Shown one piece after another: positions 44,860-56,408 of a DNA stretch of 64,000 bases; position 1 is the stretch's first letter; each line of letters begins with the position of its first letter. A program made the position numbers and the translations under genes. This DNA comes from Rhodamnia argentea (lineage: Eukaryota; Streptophyta; Magnoliopsida; Myrtales; Myrtaceae), in contig NC_063153.1 in the NCBI RefSeq assembly GCF_020921035.1, positions 27,771,066 to 27,835,065 of the forward strand, given 5' to 3'. The notes under the pieces were generated by a model. That model searched no databases. It was not told the origin of the DNA and saw only the letters and a program-made list of their open reading frames with translations.

Positions 44860-44968
44860 CCCAGCCCGATCCTAACAATACCAAGCCGGCCCGAAAGGCC
44901 CCCAAAATTAGGGTGAATTTTTGGGCCAGCTGGATTGGGCCGACACGGGCTTTTTTGACACTCCTAAT
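44840..44968. repeat. Right end of a hAT-type element (fragment)
   Basis: It ends GGGCTTTTTTGACACTCCTAA, the inverted form of the TTAGGRGTGTCAA terminus of the element at 16742, with GGCCCGA/CGGGCC subterminal repeats. No matching left end is found nearby. Confidence 0.5.
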
Positions 44969-45913
44969 TGTACCCACCTATTTCTAAAATTTAATATGAC
45001 TTAACACCAATTTTTTTTTAATTTATTTCAAGCTTAACTTCCGACAGTGTACATCGTCGTGTCAAATAAGAAAGTTTTAGAGATAGAAGTGGATATAAGA
45101 ATTGAATTAGTAGTCAAATTTGGGATGAATATCCAATAAGTCATAAATTTATTGTACGATCATCAATTCAATCCTCAACCCATCTAATTTTTGTCAATAT
45201 AGTCCAAAACATTTGCGTGAAGTTGAACATAGTCCTTATAGCCAATTGCTGCTAGAAATCACTAACATGACGTCCAATCATCACCAACGACACTACTTGA
45301 TGCACTCATGTGGAAAGCTTGTGATTACCATGTCGCCGATTTTCAATGGCAATCGAAGTTTGATCCTAAGCGCACAAAAGTTGAGGATTACATTTGCCAA
45401 ATTGAAAAGATGAAGGATAAATTCAGAACTGATTAGGTAATATTCTCGTCATATTCTATTATCTCCCCCGTTAGACTCCTCCTTCGGTCGTTTCGATCTT
45501 ATCATATCTCATCGTTCCAAACCCGACTCAATTAGCTATCAAACTTCGATGATGCAACTTCACCAATCAGCGGGAGTCAGCTTAATTAAACTCAATTACG
45601 GAATGTTAATCATGGGCTTTGACCGGTCAAACGACCCACGAACTAAAAAACCAAAATGGCATTCTCTCCCAAAGTCGGCTCCTTTGAAATGTCAAAAGTC
45701 TTATCCACCCCCACCCAAAAAAAAAAATGTGGTCAAAGTCTCAATTCCTATTTTTCCCCTATATCTCGCACCGAATTATTTACCGAGTATTTTTCTTTTC
45801 TTTTTTTTAAATTTGACCCACAAAATTCTGTCCCCAACAGGAAATATCGTCTGCCCAAAACCCTAACGACAGCCAACCCCCTCGTCGCCCGACCGCCACC
45901 GCCCCGCACCCCG

Positions 45914-47068
45914 ATGTCCGCTCAGCCCTCCCCTCTCCTCGCCTGCCTCCGCCCGACCACCACCGACGACCCACGTTCCACGGCGGCCGGGAAACCCAAC
46001 CTGACCACCAGCCTCTACCACACTCCCCTCGGCCTCTTCTCCCTCACCTGGTCCCTGAACCGGGTCGCCCGGACCCTCCAACTCCGCCTCTCCGACCCGC
46101 ACGCCGCCCCCTCCTCCTCCTCCTTCTCCGACTGCATCCCCAACTCTAACTCCAACGCCGCCTCCCCTTTCGCCTCTCCGTCCTCCCGAAGGCCGTCGTC
46201 CCTGGCCCTCTCTTTCGACCTCCACGTCAAGCCCTTCGCCTTCTGGAACAAGCGCGGGTCCAAAAATTTCAGCAGAGCCTGGGTCTTCTGGGACCTCTCA
46301 AGGGCCAAGTTCGGTTCCGGACCGGGCCCGGTCTCCGGGTACTATGTGTCCGTGGTGGTCGACGGCGAGGCGGTCCTCCTAGTGGGCGACCGCGCGAAGG
46401 AAGCGCACGCGAGGACGAAGGCGCGGAGGCCCGAGCGGAGAGCCCAGGCGCTGGTGCTGCGGCGAGACCACGTGATCGGCCACAGGACTTTCGCGACGGC
46501 CGCGAGATTCGGCGGGAGGGACAGAGATATCTCGATCGATTGCACCACAAACGAGGACGCGAGGCTGCGCTTCGAGGTCGACGGCAAGAGGGTGTTGCAG
46601 GTGAAGGGTTTGAAGTGGAAATTCAGAGGGTGCGAGAGGGTCGAGGTGGACGGCGTCCCAATTCAGGTCTCGTGGGACGTGTACAGCTGGTTGTTCGAGC
46701 GTTTCCGCAACGGGCACGCCGTGTTCATGTTCCGATTCGACAAGCTCGGCCTTGAGGAGGACGTGGAGGAGGAGGAGGAGGGAGCAGGTGAGAGTTCCCG
46801 AAACGGGGACGGCCTTTTGTGGCCGCAGCAGCGGTCGTGGAGCTTCAGGACGAGCGGGCAGGAGCACCAGAAGATGAGGAAGAGCATGTCGCGAGCTGCC
46901 GGTAGGAGTTACCCGTCATCGGCAACAACGTCGGTGTCGGCCTCATCGTGGTCAGCCTCGTCGGGCGGGAGCAATTCGGTGATGGAGTGGGCGACGGCGG
47001 CGGAGGAGGAGAACGAGACGGGGAATCCGGCGGGGTTCTCGCTGATGGTCTATGCTTGGAAGGAATGA
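45914..47068 (+). CDS. DUF868 family protein, single exon, 384 aa
   Basis: The ATG at 45914 (MSAQPSPLLACLRPTTTDD) is chosen because the preceding in-frame text is Pro-rich and low-complexity, and the DUF868 pattern starts with a short Cys-containing leader. Family signatures follow: LTTSLYHTPLGLFSLTWS (about 32-49), FDLHVKPFAFWNKRGSK (about 98-114), YYVSVVVDGEAVLLVGD (about 140-156), ISIDC (near 210), VPIQVSWDVYSWLF (about 250-263) and HAVFMFRF. A poly-Glu stretch (EEDVEEEEEGAGE) and a Ser-rich tail ending NPAGFSLMVYAWKE complete it. Length fits the family (about 300-400 aa). Function is unknown. Strong GC content (over 60%) contrasts with the AT-rich flanks. The 5' UTR holds the poly(A) at 45716-45727. 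Confidence 0.93.
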   Translation: MSAQPSPLLACLRPTTTDDPRSTAAGKPNLTTSLYHTPLGLFSLTWSLNRVARTLQLRLSDPHAAPSSSSFSDCIPNSNSNAASPFASPSSRRPSSLALSFDLHVKPFAFWNKRGSKNFSRAWVFWDLSRAKFGSGPGPVSGYYVSVVVDGEAVLLVGDRAKEAHARTKARRPERRAQALVLRRDHVIGHRTFATAARFGGRDRDISIDCTTNEDARLRFEVDGKRVLQVKGLKWKFRGCERVEVDGVPIQVSWDVYSWLFERFRNGHAVFMFRFDKLGLEEDVEEEEEGAGESSRNGDGLLWPQQRSWSFRTSGQEHQKMRKSMSRAAGRSYPSSATTSVSASSWSASSGGSNSVMEWATAAEEENETGNPAGFSLMVYAWKE

Positions 47069-47828
47069 AAGGATGAGATGGGGATCCAACCCAAATGATT
47101 TCCTTTTTCTGCGTCTCTAAAGGTAAATGAATGTTGGGAGATCAGAAATCTCTCTGTTGACTCAAAATTCATTCTTTCTTGGACATAATACAACTTCGAT
47201 TTCTAGCTTTTTACTAGGGAAGAAAGACAGTGTAGATTATATTGGTACCGACCCTGTTGCAGTTAGCCATTAGATCTAACACCAATTTTCTTTTGGTGAT
47301 CCTTGATTTTCATGTGGAGAATTGGGGGAGAGACTGCTGTAATCAGGGTGGTGATTGCTTGAGAAATTCTTTGTAAGTAGGCCATTTCTGTAGTATGGTG
47401 AATTCTATTCACAGGAGCGATTCTTTCTGCTGCTGCTGCTGCTTGCTTTGTGTTCTGCTCTGCCTCCTTGATTCTAAGCTGAGCCCAATGCTGTTTACTT
47501 GTTTCGTTGCTGGTTTTGATTCCAGGATCAGTTGTTTTCAAACTCATTCCCACCATAATCGACCGGGGCCGTTTAGTGAATCTAATTGTAAAACGTCAGA
47601 ACTTCATTGAAGTTGAAGGTGAGCCAGATTGGTTCGATTCCTTATTAATTATGCTTAACAAGGTGGCCAAGGCCAGCAATTAATTGGCATAGTCACTATG
47701 TCGAGCAAGTCCTAAATCCAAAGATAGGATTTCGATGCTCTGCGTTCGATGCCAACTGTCATTTTTAACTCCATAGGACTTGGAAACCCGGTTGAAGATC
47801 GAGGTTTGTCTGTCTCACTTGGTGAGAT
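47069..47828. other. 3' flank of DUF868 gene
   Basis: Probably contains the 3' UTR. A (TGC)n run (CTGCTGCTGCTGCTTGC) lies at 47429-47445. No other gene is seen. Confidence 0.5.
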
Positions 47829-47831
47829 GTC

Positions 47832-48753
47832 ATGTGGTTTGTTTCATGGAAAATAAGCTGTTTTTGAAAAATATTTTTCGAGAAGTCAATTTTTAGAAAA
47901 ATAATCATATTTTTTTTTATGTTTGGTTGAAATCTAAAATGAACTTGAAAACATTTTTCGTCGTTTGGCGTGAAAAATTAGATTTGATTTTCGTCCATTC
48001 ATTATTTTTATTTTGTCTTTTCATTTTTATTTTTTAAATCAATTATTTAATTACTTTTTACTTCTTATTTTTTTATTATTTTCTTGCCCACTTTTTGTTG
48101 CCTTCTCCCTCGTCATCGTCGTCACATCCCTTCCCAATCCCACCACCTCCACCACCATCTCCACCTCCATCGCCGCATTGCCCAAGTTCAGCTCTGGTCT
48201 AGGCTCAGGGCCAGTCCTACGTGGCCACGGAGGACCCTTGTAAATCCAACACACATCCTCAACGTCCTTCCCTTTCGTCCTGTTCAGATTCAGGTCCGAA
48301 AAGTCTGATTTCGATAAAGGCCCAGGCGAAACTAGCGAGATCGAGCCTCGCCAAGCTAGCCTCATCAGATCTGCGAGCTTTGAGCCTCGCTAGATCTGGC
48401 GAAGGTCTGCCTCGTTCGAGGTTGACGTGAGCTCGACCTTGTCGTCATTGATGTCCACATCAGAAAGGGAGGCGCCAAACGGGAGAGGAAGGATCGGCTG
48501 GAGGGGGGATGGGTTTGGGAGGCGGAGGGGAGGTCCAAGTTTGTCGAGAGAAGTTTTGCAAAAGGTGTGAATGCAGCGATTGGAAAATATTTTTTGTTGA
48601 TTGGAAAGGAAATCATTTTCCTCAAATTTAGAAGGATATTTTCTGTTAATTAGAAAATATTTTCGTTGATCACAAATTTTTTGCCTCCAAACACCATAAA
48701 ATGGGGAAAATGTTTTTCAGAAAAAAAAATTATTCGTGAAACAAATGGAGCCT
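47832..48753. mobile_element. hAT-type MITE/non-autonomous element with GC-rich interior
   Basis: Termini GTGGTTTGTTTCATGGAAAA and, inverted, GGCTCCATTTGTTTCACGAA resemble the common plant TTTGTTTCGTGGAAAA family. AAAATATTTT-type subterminal repeats occur on both sides. The interior (48090-48540) is GC-rich and gene-like, including a GCTAGCCTC/GATCTGCGAG stretch, but no protein is recognised. No target duplication identified. Confidence 0.55.
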
Positions 48754-48796
48754 AAGAGAATAAAGTCTATATATATATACCAAATATTGCTAGCCA

Positions 48797-49095
48797 TTTG
48801 AGATGTCAAATAGGTGGGTATGGCTCGGTTTGATGAGTCCAAAAGTCCAATCAAAATCGACTCATTTAATTCATGTTGATTCGCCATTTCAATGACTCAT
48901 ATATAATTCGACCAGGGCATGATTCGGGTCTACTCAAATAATCCGTAATTGAAGGGATTAATAAAACTTCTTTTGTTTTTATATGTTTCCAAATTTTGTC
49001 GGGTCGATTAAAGAGACAACGAGTCGCGTTCACTTTTACCATTGCTCTCACACACCGATATGTATTGGGTCGTGTAAGGTCGACATCGCCATCGA
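48797..49095. repeat. hAT element left-end fragment related to 59526-60876
   Basis: TGAGATGTCAAATAGGTGGG and the following TCATTTAATTCATGTTGA, ATGACTCATATATAATTCGA parallel the left end of the element at 59526 in the same order. The right end is not found. Confidence 0.45.
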
Positions 49096-50294
49096 CTGTA
49101 ATCCGCAGAGTTCGTTATTTCACCCTCCCCTTTGCTTGTTTAAGTTTTTTTTATTTTTCATAGGAAAAAAAATGGTCAAACTTCAAGAGCTTAAAAAAAA
49201 TGGTATTAATGGTTATCCGATTAACCGACCATTGCCTTTTTGCCACGTGGCCCATTTAGGTGGCAAATTTCTATTAGAGAGTGTGAGAACAAGGTGGGCC
49301 TAGCATCGCTCCTTCAATTTTTTTTTTGGTCGAAGTTCTTTAATTGAAGAGTTAACATCACGAAAAATTCTAAACTAATATATTTATGACAAATTTATCT
49401 CAAATTATTTTTTTAACCACGAAAAACTCTAAACCGATATATATGTGACAAATTTACCTCCCGTTAGTTTTTGTTAAATTTAACCATTATAGTGCTAAGT
49501 TGTATGACACATGCTAATTAACGGATGTACCGGCTTGGGATTTTTATCCTCTATTTGTCACGGGTGTATATGTTTGGATTCGAAGTATTAACCTAATTTA
49601 ATCAAGGGTAAAATTTATCGCGAGTATACCAATTTGAAATTTTTTTGTGATAAAAAAAATTAGACAATGGTAAATTTATCACAAGTGTACCAGTTTATGA
49701 TTGGTTAAAAAATAGTTTTGATTAAATTTGTCGCAAACTTACCAGTTTAGGGTTATATGTGATAAAAAAAAATAGTTTATGATAAATTTATTATAGATGT
49801 ACTAATTTGAAAATTTTCATATATTAACCATTTATTAAATAAGTTGAAAGTGAGTTCTTTTTAGATCCATCAGAACCCATCGTTAAATGGGCGTTACTCT
49901 ATTAGGCCTATTCTAATCTATACTTGAAATCTCAAACAACTTGTTTCTCACCTAACCCATCAAAATATGAGTGGAAATATCGGTCCACGACTCATTCCAT
50001 CTTGCTAGTACTGGGCAGAAATTGCTGTAATTTTAGTCGAATGAATAGGTGCAAATGACATGTTACTTTCTATGTAACGCAGCATGACAAGTTACTTTCT
50101 ATGAATAGGTGCAAATGACAAGAATGCAAATGACAAGTTACAAAGAGAATGTAAGCGTAAATACAACCAATTATGGGTGTTTTTCATAAAACTTTTAACG
50201 AGAGGTTGATGTCGAAATCCTTATTAGATACTTAATATGTAATGGAGATTATTCCTTAATTTCAATTGTAACTCCTTTAGTTTTAAAATCGATT
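49096..50294. other. AT-rich intergenic with degenerate repeats
   Basis: Between 49360 and 49830 a unit of the type GATAAATTTGTCACAAGTGT, then ACCAATTTGAAATTTT recurs five to six times with many changes. At 50040-50130 GAATAGGTGCAAATGACA and CAAGTTACTTTCTATG are locally duplicated. No gene is seen. Confidence 0.6.
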
Positions 50295-50557
50295 GTGCTA
50301 TTTTTGTATCGTCTGCCCGCTTCATTGTGCTCTTTGTCAATCTGTTTTCGTTATGAATGTAAAATCTCCTTCAATTATTGTAAAAGGAAAGACCTTGGGC
50401 CTTTTGACCCGCCCAAAAACTTTGATGGGCTGATCCAGCATGTAGCGGGCCCGGGTCGGTCGGCCCATCTCTTCACCCGCCCACCCCGAATAATTAGCAG
50501 TCGTCTCTCTCCTCTCGACCGGCGAGCAGTGTCAACTCAAGAGCCTCCGGGGAAAAA

Positions 50558-52326
50558 ATGGCTGCTTCTTGCTCTCGCCTCGCACGTTCGGCTCAGAGAT
50601 CGCTCCTCCCCACTGAAACCCTCCCAAGCCTTCGCTGCCAACAACGACCTCCATTTCCACAGCGAAACGCAGTCCTCGCGCTTCTATCTCAAGGAAGACG
50701 ATACTCTCCCCAGCACGTCGTCAAATCGCCGTTCGATGCTCACATTCTCAGAATCCTCGACAGCCGGATTGAGCTCGAGTCGGAGTACCCCGTCCTTGAG
50801 GTGAACTGGGCTGTGTTCTTTCCTTTTCGTACGCCTGGGTTTCTGTTTGTTTCCTCCACGGATGAATGGAAACCGGGGAAAAAAGACATTTTTTTTTTCT
50901 TGAGTGAATTGAGTAGTAATGAGTGCACGAGCCGGTGGAATTAACTCGTTTATTCTGCTCGAGGGAGGCGGGGATTTGTTCTTCTTGCAAAGTTATCTTG
51001 GCAATTGGCAGTGTTGTGGTTCCACACGTTATTATGAAGTTAAAATTCTTAATGCATACTAATACAGTTACCGTCTTAGCTAAGAGGATGCTGGTGTATA
51101 TGTCTGATTCTTTCCTCGCTTGTTGACTGTGACATGAAGAACTTTGTCCATGTCCAGTGGAAATGCTTATGCCAGTCGAGGTGATGCGCATGATATTTTG
51201 TTTTGAGTGTTGAAAGTGAATAAGTTATTCTGGAAAAAAAATTACTAGCTCTCAGGAAAGCGAAAGATACCATTAACAGATTGACATGGATTGGATTGAT
51301 CGAGTTTATTTGGACGTTTATCTCAACGTAGTGACTATAAAGATCAACCAGCATGTTGTCTTGCCATGACTTTGTCATTGGGGGAACAAGGTAATCTCTA
51401 GAGGCAATACTCGAATTACTTTGTTTATAAGGTAGTGGCAGATAGTAACTTCTGGTATTCTAGCTGTGCTAAACAAGGACGTAGGTTATACTCTGATATT
51501 GTCTCGTCATGATATTCCAAAAAATTGCGACTTATGTTGTAACTTTTAACTCTTTCTATTCTCTGGTGAATTTTATAGCCTCCTACGAAGTTCGAGTCCT
51601 ATGCTGTTCAAGATCAACCGGGTCAACGGTGGGTCACACTGAGAAGGAATTTTGGCGATGGAGAGCATATTAAAATTGAAGCAACCTCATTTGATGCGGC
51701 TGTACTTGTTCAAAAACCTGGTGAAGACAACTCTCGGCAAGATATGCGTCTGCATATAAGTTTACTGGTTGATGTATCTAAAGGAAATGGTTGTGAAATG
51801 CTGGAGTTTCTATGCTCAGCATGGCCAGACTCTTTGGAGATTCGGAATGTCTACCTATTTAGAAAGGAAATGCAGGAGAAGATGCATTCGTGGCCTTACA
51901 TGGGACCTGATTCTAGGTATGTTATGGTACTAAACTTCGGATGAAGTGAAATTTACTGATACAGATAATTTACTTCTATTGTGGATGTTTATAGTTGTCA
52001 GGCAAGATCTTTTCGCTTTATAAGCATCTTCTACTATGAACTTCATTCCAAGTTCCAGAGTGCTGTTCCTAGTTCATTACTTTCCACCTTGCAAATATAG
52101 CTGTGATATTTTTTAAAGGAGATCAGCATCACTGACTGCATCCTCTGGTATTCATTTTCCATACAGGAAGTTGAAAGCAAAGATACGAAATACTTTTCAG
52201 GAGTTCTTGGAGACGAGGGGAGTAAACAATGAGATGTCTGCTTTCTTGCATGAATACATGAGGAACAAAGAACGGGTGGAGCATCTTAGGTGGTTGGAAA
52301 ATGTGAAGACATTGCTTCAAAAGTAA
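50558..52326 (+). CDS. Mitochondrial glycoprotein family (MAM33/p32-like) protein, three exons, 246 aa
   Basis: Exons 50558-50800, 51579-51916 and 52167-52326 have GT-AG introns and phases that join exactly (243+338+160 = 741 bp). The N-terminus MAASCSRLARSAQRSLLP is Arg/Ser-rich and lacks acids, a good mitochondrial presequence. The domain starts near residue 62 with SPFDAHILRILDSRIELESE and continues PPTKFESYAVQDQPGQRWV, IKIEATSF, then EFLCSAWPDSLEIRNVYLF and the C-terminal helix with AFLHEYMRNKERVEHLRWL. This matches the p32/MAM33 acidic matrix protein family, which forms doughnut-shaped trimers in the mitochondrial matrix and assists respiratory chain and ribosome biogenesis; that role is family knowledge. 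Length is normal. Confidence 0.95.
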
Positions 52327-55300
52327 AAGAGTGTGTTTGTCAATAAGGAGCGAGCCATTAAGGATAGCCTCAGCCTGCATCTCGTCTCTTGGAGGTAACA
52401 TGCCTACTAAGATGTGAATAATGGTTAACCCTGATTTTTACCTATATGGGTGTATCATTATATGGGTGTAATTTCGACATTGTTGATTAATTAAATAGAG
52501 TGGAGCTGGCTGACCATTGTGCCTCATCTTCTAGTTTTCCAAGGGTGTTGTATGGTTTCGATACGGATACCAATCTGAGACCTACCTTCCAACAACTGCA
52601 GTGAGCGGCATGACTTTGAGTGTTCATATTTGAGTTGTTTAAGTTTTAATTCGTGTTATGAGAGCTGGAGTTGGTTTAATAGAGCATTATAGACTACGCG
52701 CATTTGGAAATGGTGGATGAGTGCATGCATATGGCTTAGAGACTGGAGTCTTTATGGTTAGCATGAAAAAGCTTTATACTGGCTTTGACTTATGGTGCTT
52801 TCTTATAGTGCCACATTGGGATGACATTCTTAGAGCTTTTTAAGTACTCTGTGCATCCATGTGCATATATGTGCTTGTTTAGGAGTAGTCTAAAATGTGT
52901 TTCCTGCATGATGGTTGTATATGCTTCTCTACAATTGTGCATAGATATGTACAACATGCAGATGATTACGCACTTTTTAGGAGATTTTCCTGTAAACCAT
53001 ACTTATTGATTTGGAAGAAGTTCAAGCCAGACTGATGAAGTCAATTTCGATATCAAGTTCAAGTTTTTGGTTCTTGTTTGGTGTGGTTTTGACTTCAGCT
53101 CAGAATAACGGGTTTCTTAAGTATTTGTTTGAAGCAATTTATCGAAATGTTCTACCCATGAAAGTATTTTATCTGGCATGGGATGGATTGGTGCTTCTTC
53201 GAGCCCCCTGGTGGGGTCAGCAATTTTCGTGGATGGTCGCTATAATTGGAGGATGACACAGTTTGGCCATCCTTGGGGAACGATACTGATAAGTTGAAAA
53301 GATAAAAACTAGAATGGTTGACATTCCTGTTAATTGTGACAGTCATCTCGAACAAATTTTACTGGATCTACCTACTTTAAAATCTGTTTTGCATAAGATG
53401 CATTGATCTCATCTGATGGTTTCAAAGCTGAGGTATAATTTGATACTGAGATGGAGGTGGAGAATGATATTCCTCTGTCTTTTGTTTGTTGTACAGTTTT
53501 TTTTTATTTTTTTCTATTCTTCAGGAGTTGTACGGAACTTGATATATTGTTGTCTGAGGCTCTAATGTTTACATACTCTATTGGCATCAGATGACAGTCT
53601 CAACCTCAAGACCATATGGTGAAGTGGTATTAATGTTGAGTCGCCACTATGGGGATAGCTTCTGCAGTCAACGTGGAAATCCTCATCGTTCCTGTTGTAC
53701 CTCTGTGAATTGTGCTAGAGAGAAGAATGAAGGTATCTGCGAGTTGAAATCGTGAAGACATGATTCATGGTCTTCGTGTCATCTTTCAGACTGCAGGCAT
53801 GGTTAGCCGAAGAAATGCTCTGCCTTTGGCTAGTTATCGTAATGTTCTCTGTTTTTCTTACAAGGGATTTATCTTGTCATGTTCTTGGTGTGGTTGTGTT
53901 TAGTATTTCATGCACACAACACGGCGAACTCTCTTGTGATAGAATGGCAACTCATCTATTTCCATGAGTCCACTACTTGACTTGTAATTTCGATACCATA
54001 ACTACATGGTATTCGGCGAAAACGCAAAAGATGGGTTTGACTGAAGTAGTAAATGGCGCTCGAGTCGAGTAACTGATATGTTTCTCTGGTCTGAGTGTAA
54101 AGAATGGACACTGCTTCGAAATGAACTGTTCCTACATGGTAGTAACACCAGTCAGAACCATTTTCCTGTTACGCCCTTTGAAGATCTACATCGTATTACT
54201 TTCCATCTTTACTCGATTGAAGTTGATCTGCTTATCCATTTCTTCGTGCTCAAACTGTAGAAAACAGATGTGTTCTTCAATGGGGCAAGTTCCCATCAAA
54301 CTGCCCAGCAACTTCGCTTGGCTTAGATTATTCAGAATTAGGCATGTGGAGAAGTTGTCAATAGACGACGACGGAGCGAGAACCGGACTTCCTCATTGGG
54401 TGCCAACGCTAGACCTACTTTGGTAGGGACCCAATTGGAGAATGACTCAGCCTCGCTCTTAAAATACAATATCTCCAATACATTATGCAAAATGTGATGC
54501 AATGTGGACTGATCATCATATTAGATTAAAATCGAAACCATATCTTTCCTAGATTCAGAGGTCACTGGGCGAAAACGACGCATCACACGCATTGTTGCAA
54601 GAAGACAAAGCCTAAATAGGTTAGATAACAGAGCAGGTCGCGATCTGAAAGTGCAATCGAGGGACAAAGCACTGGTCGCTTCTTTTAGAAGCTCAATCTT
54701 TTTCGAGATTATTGAACTTAGTTTATTCTCATGATAACTTGCGATGCCAAGTCAGTACCGCCCTCTGTTCATCCTGTGAAGATTGGACACACTTGGGTTG
54801 TTTGCTTGTCTATTTTATTGTCAATCATTGAACTGCAGAGTCAAGTTTCTGTTGAAGCTGATGTCGGAACGAACAGAGCTTTTCCGGCCACTTCTTCTGA
54901 TCCTAGGTGATTAGATGGTTTTATTTGGTGCTAAGGTATGGTGGATCATGGCTAAGATTTAGAGAGAAATCGATGGGTGTGGTCAATTGTGCTCATCGTA
55001 CATCGCAAATTCATACTAATTTCATCGCTTGGACTCCCGACTCCTAACGCAAATTCTTCGACCCTATGCAAGGAATGATTTTGGGATCTCGTCGGTGAAT
55101 GTTCGTGCGTATTTTGCAGGGTCCGATGCAATGATGTAGAACAATTTCTCGTATGATTTCACTTGCTTTCAGAACGACTCATCGGGCGAGGAGGAGCCAA
55201 AACTCGGTGTTCGTGGAATCTAATCATGATGACTCGATGACGATGGTTTTTCGACAACATATCAAGTGTCGTGTTCTGCGCAAAAACTCATTTGAAAAGG

Positions 55301-56408
55301 TGCTTAGGAAATCCTCAGATCTACGTGAGAATGACAAATTAAAAGATCAAGAATTTGATTGGAAAAAATTGTGTGAATTCGACAAAAATTATATCGGTTT
55401 CTAAGATAAGAGTCCCTTTTCATTCCTTCCCCACTTAAAACATCATTCTCGGATTTCTTCTTTCCTTCTTTTTGCGTAGCACGCACGATGCTGGAAAAGG
55501 TTGGAGCTTGTAGGGCTCTCGTCAGTCGTCAGCTCAGGTTCTAATTGATGTGGGGTTGAACCTCTATGTGATTCACGTGAAACCATTAGGTTAAACGTAA
55601 TCCGGAGACTACATCAGAGGCCTCTTCTTAATTGTCCCCTTCACCGGCACATCACAGCGAGGCGCGACGACTGCGCCGTTAAAACCACGAACCCGCGGAG
55701 TGTGGAGACCACAGCCGAGGTGCTACTTCACCTCTGGAAAGACAGTGGTTAGGCCAATCCTAGTAGCGACATGGCGGGCTCGCGAAAGATGATTCCTACA
55801 TGGACTCGAAAGTGAAATCTCATCTTCTCAGCATAAGTCAAAACAATGAGATGTCATTGTATGCACTAGATGCAAAAAAATCTGAACTGGTTTGCACCGA
55901 TGGAAACTGGTGGCCGCTCTCATTGAAGTCTACTGGTGACCGGTCCAATTTGACGGTTCAGATTAATATAAGCGGCATTAATCTGATTCATGCTAGAAAT
56001 TTTCCGAAAAAAACCGACATTTATGGTATTAACAGTTCCATATCACCGCAACACTTGAGAACTATGTACGAAGAACGGTGTCGGTTGAAGAATAGACTTT
56101 CTTCCAGGACACACTGAATCAGAAGCCAGGAAAGTCTTTGCTAATTGCTAGCAAGAAGCAACAAAGTTTACAGCTAGCTAGCTTCCATCAGAACAATCTT
56201 CAATCTGGAAATCCAACATGGTCAGATACGCTCCAATTAGGTTTGGAAAGACGTTAATGCCTCAAAAGTCTCCTATCCTTAGAGATATACATAAATCTCA
56301 CGAGCAGAATATATAAGCTAAAAATTTCCCCAGAAAGCGAAAAAGATAAAAGAAAGAAAAATTTCTACAAAAAGAGAATTCCAACAAACATGATGCTAGA
56401 AATGATAT
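52327..56408. other. Intergenic / 3' flank, no gene supported
   Basis: It starts with the 3' UTR of the MAM33 gene. Several open stretches of 60-105 codons exist (for example 54121-54426 and 55800-56117), none with a recognisable domain or splice partners. Sequence complexity is normal, unlike the repeat-rich areas, so unannotated noncoding exons are possible but not shown. Confidence 0.5.

Noticed and set aside
46379..46867. 162-codon - strand open frame
   Set aside because: Antisense of the GC-rich DUF868 gene, where stops are rare by composition.
53011..53256. 81-codon frame downstream of the MAM33 gene as an extra exon
   Set aside because: The MAM33 gene is complete with a stop at 52324-52326 and normal length; the frame has no recognisable domain or splice evidence.
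54121..54426. 101-codon + strand frame
   Set aside because: No conserved motif, and the frame is short for chance exclusion in a 4-kb gap.
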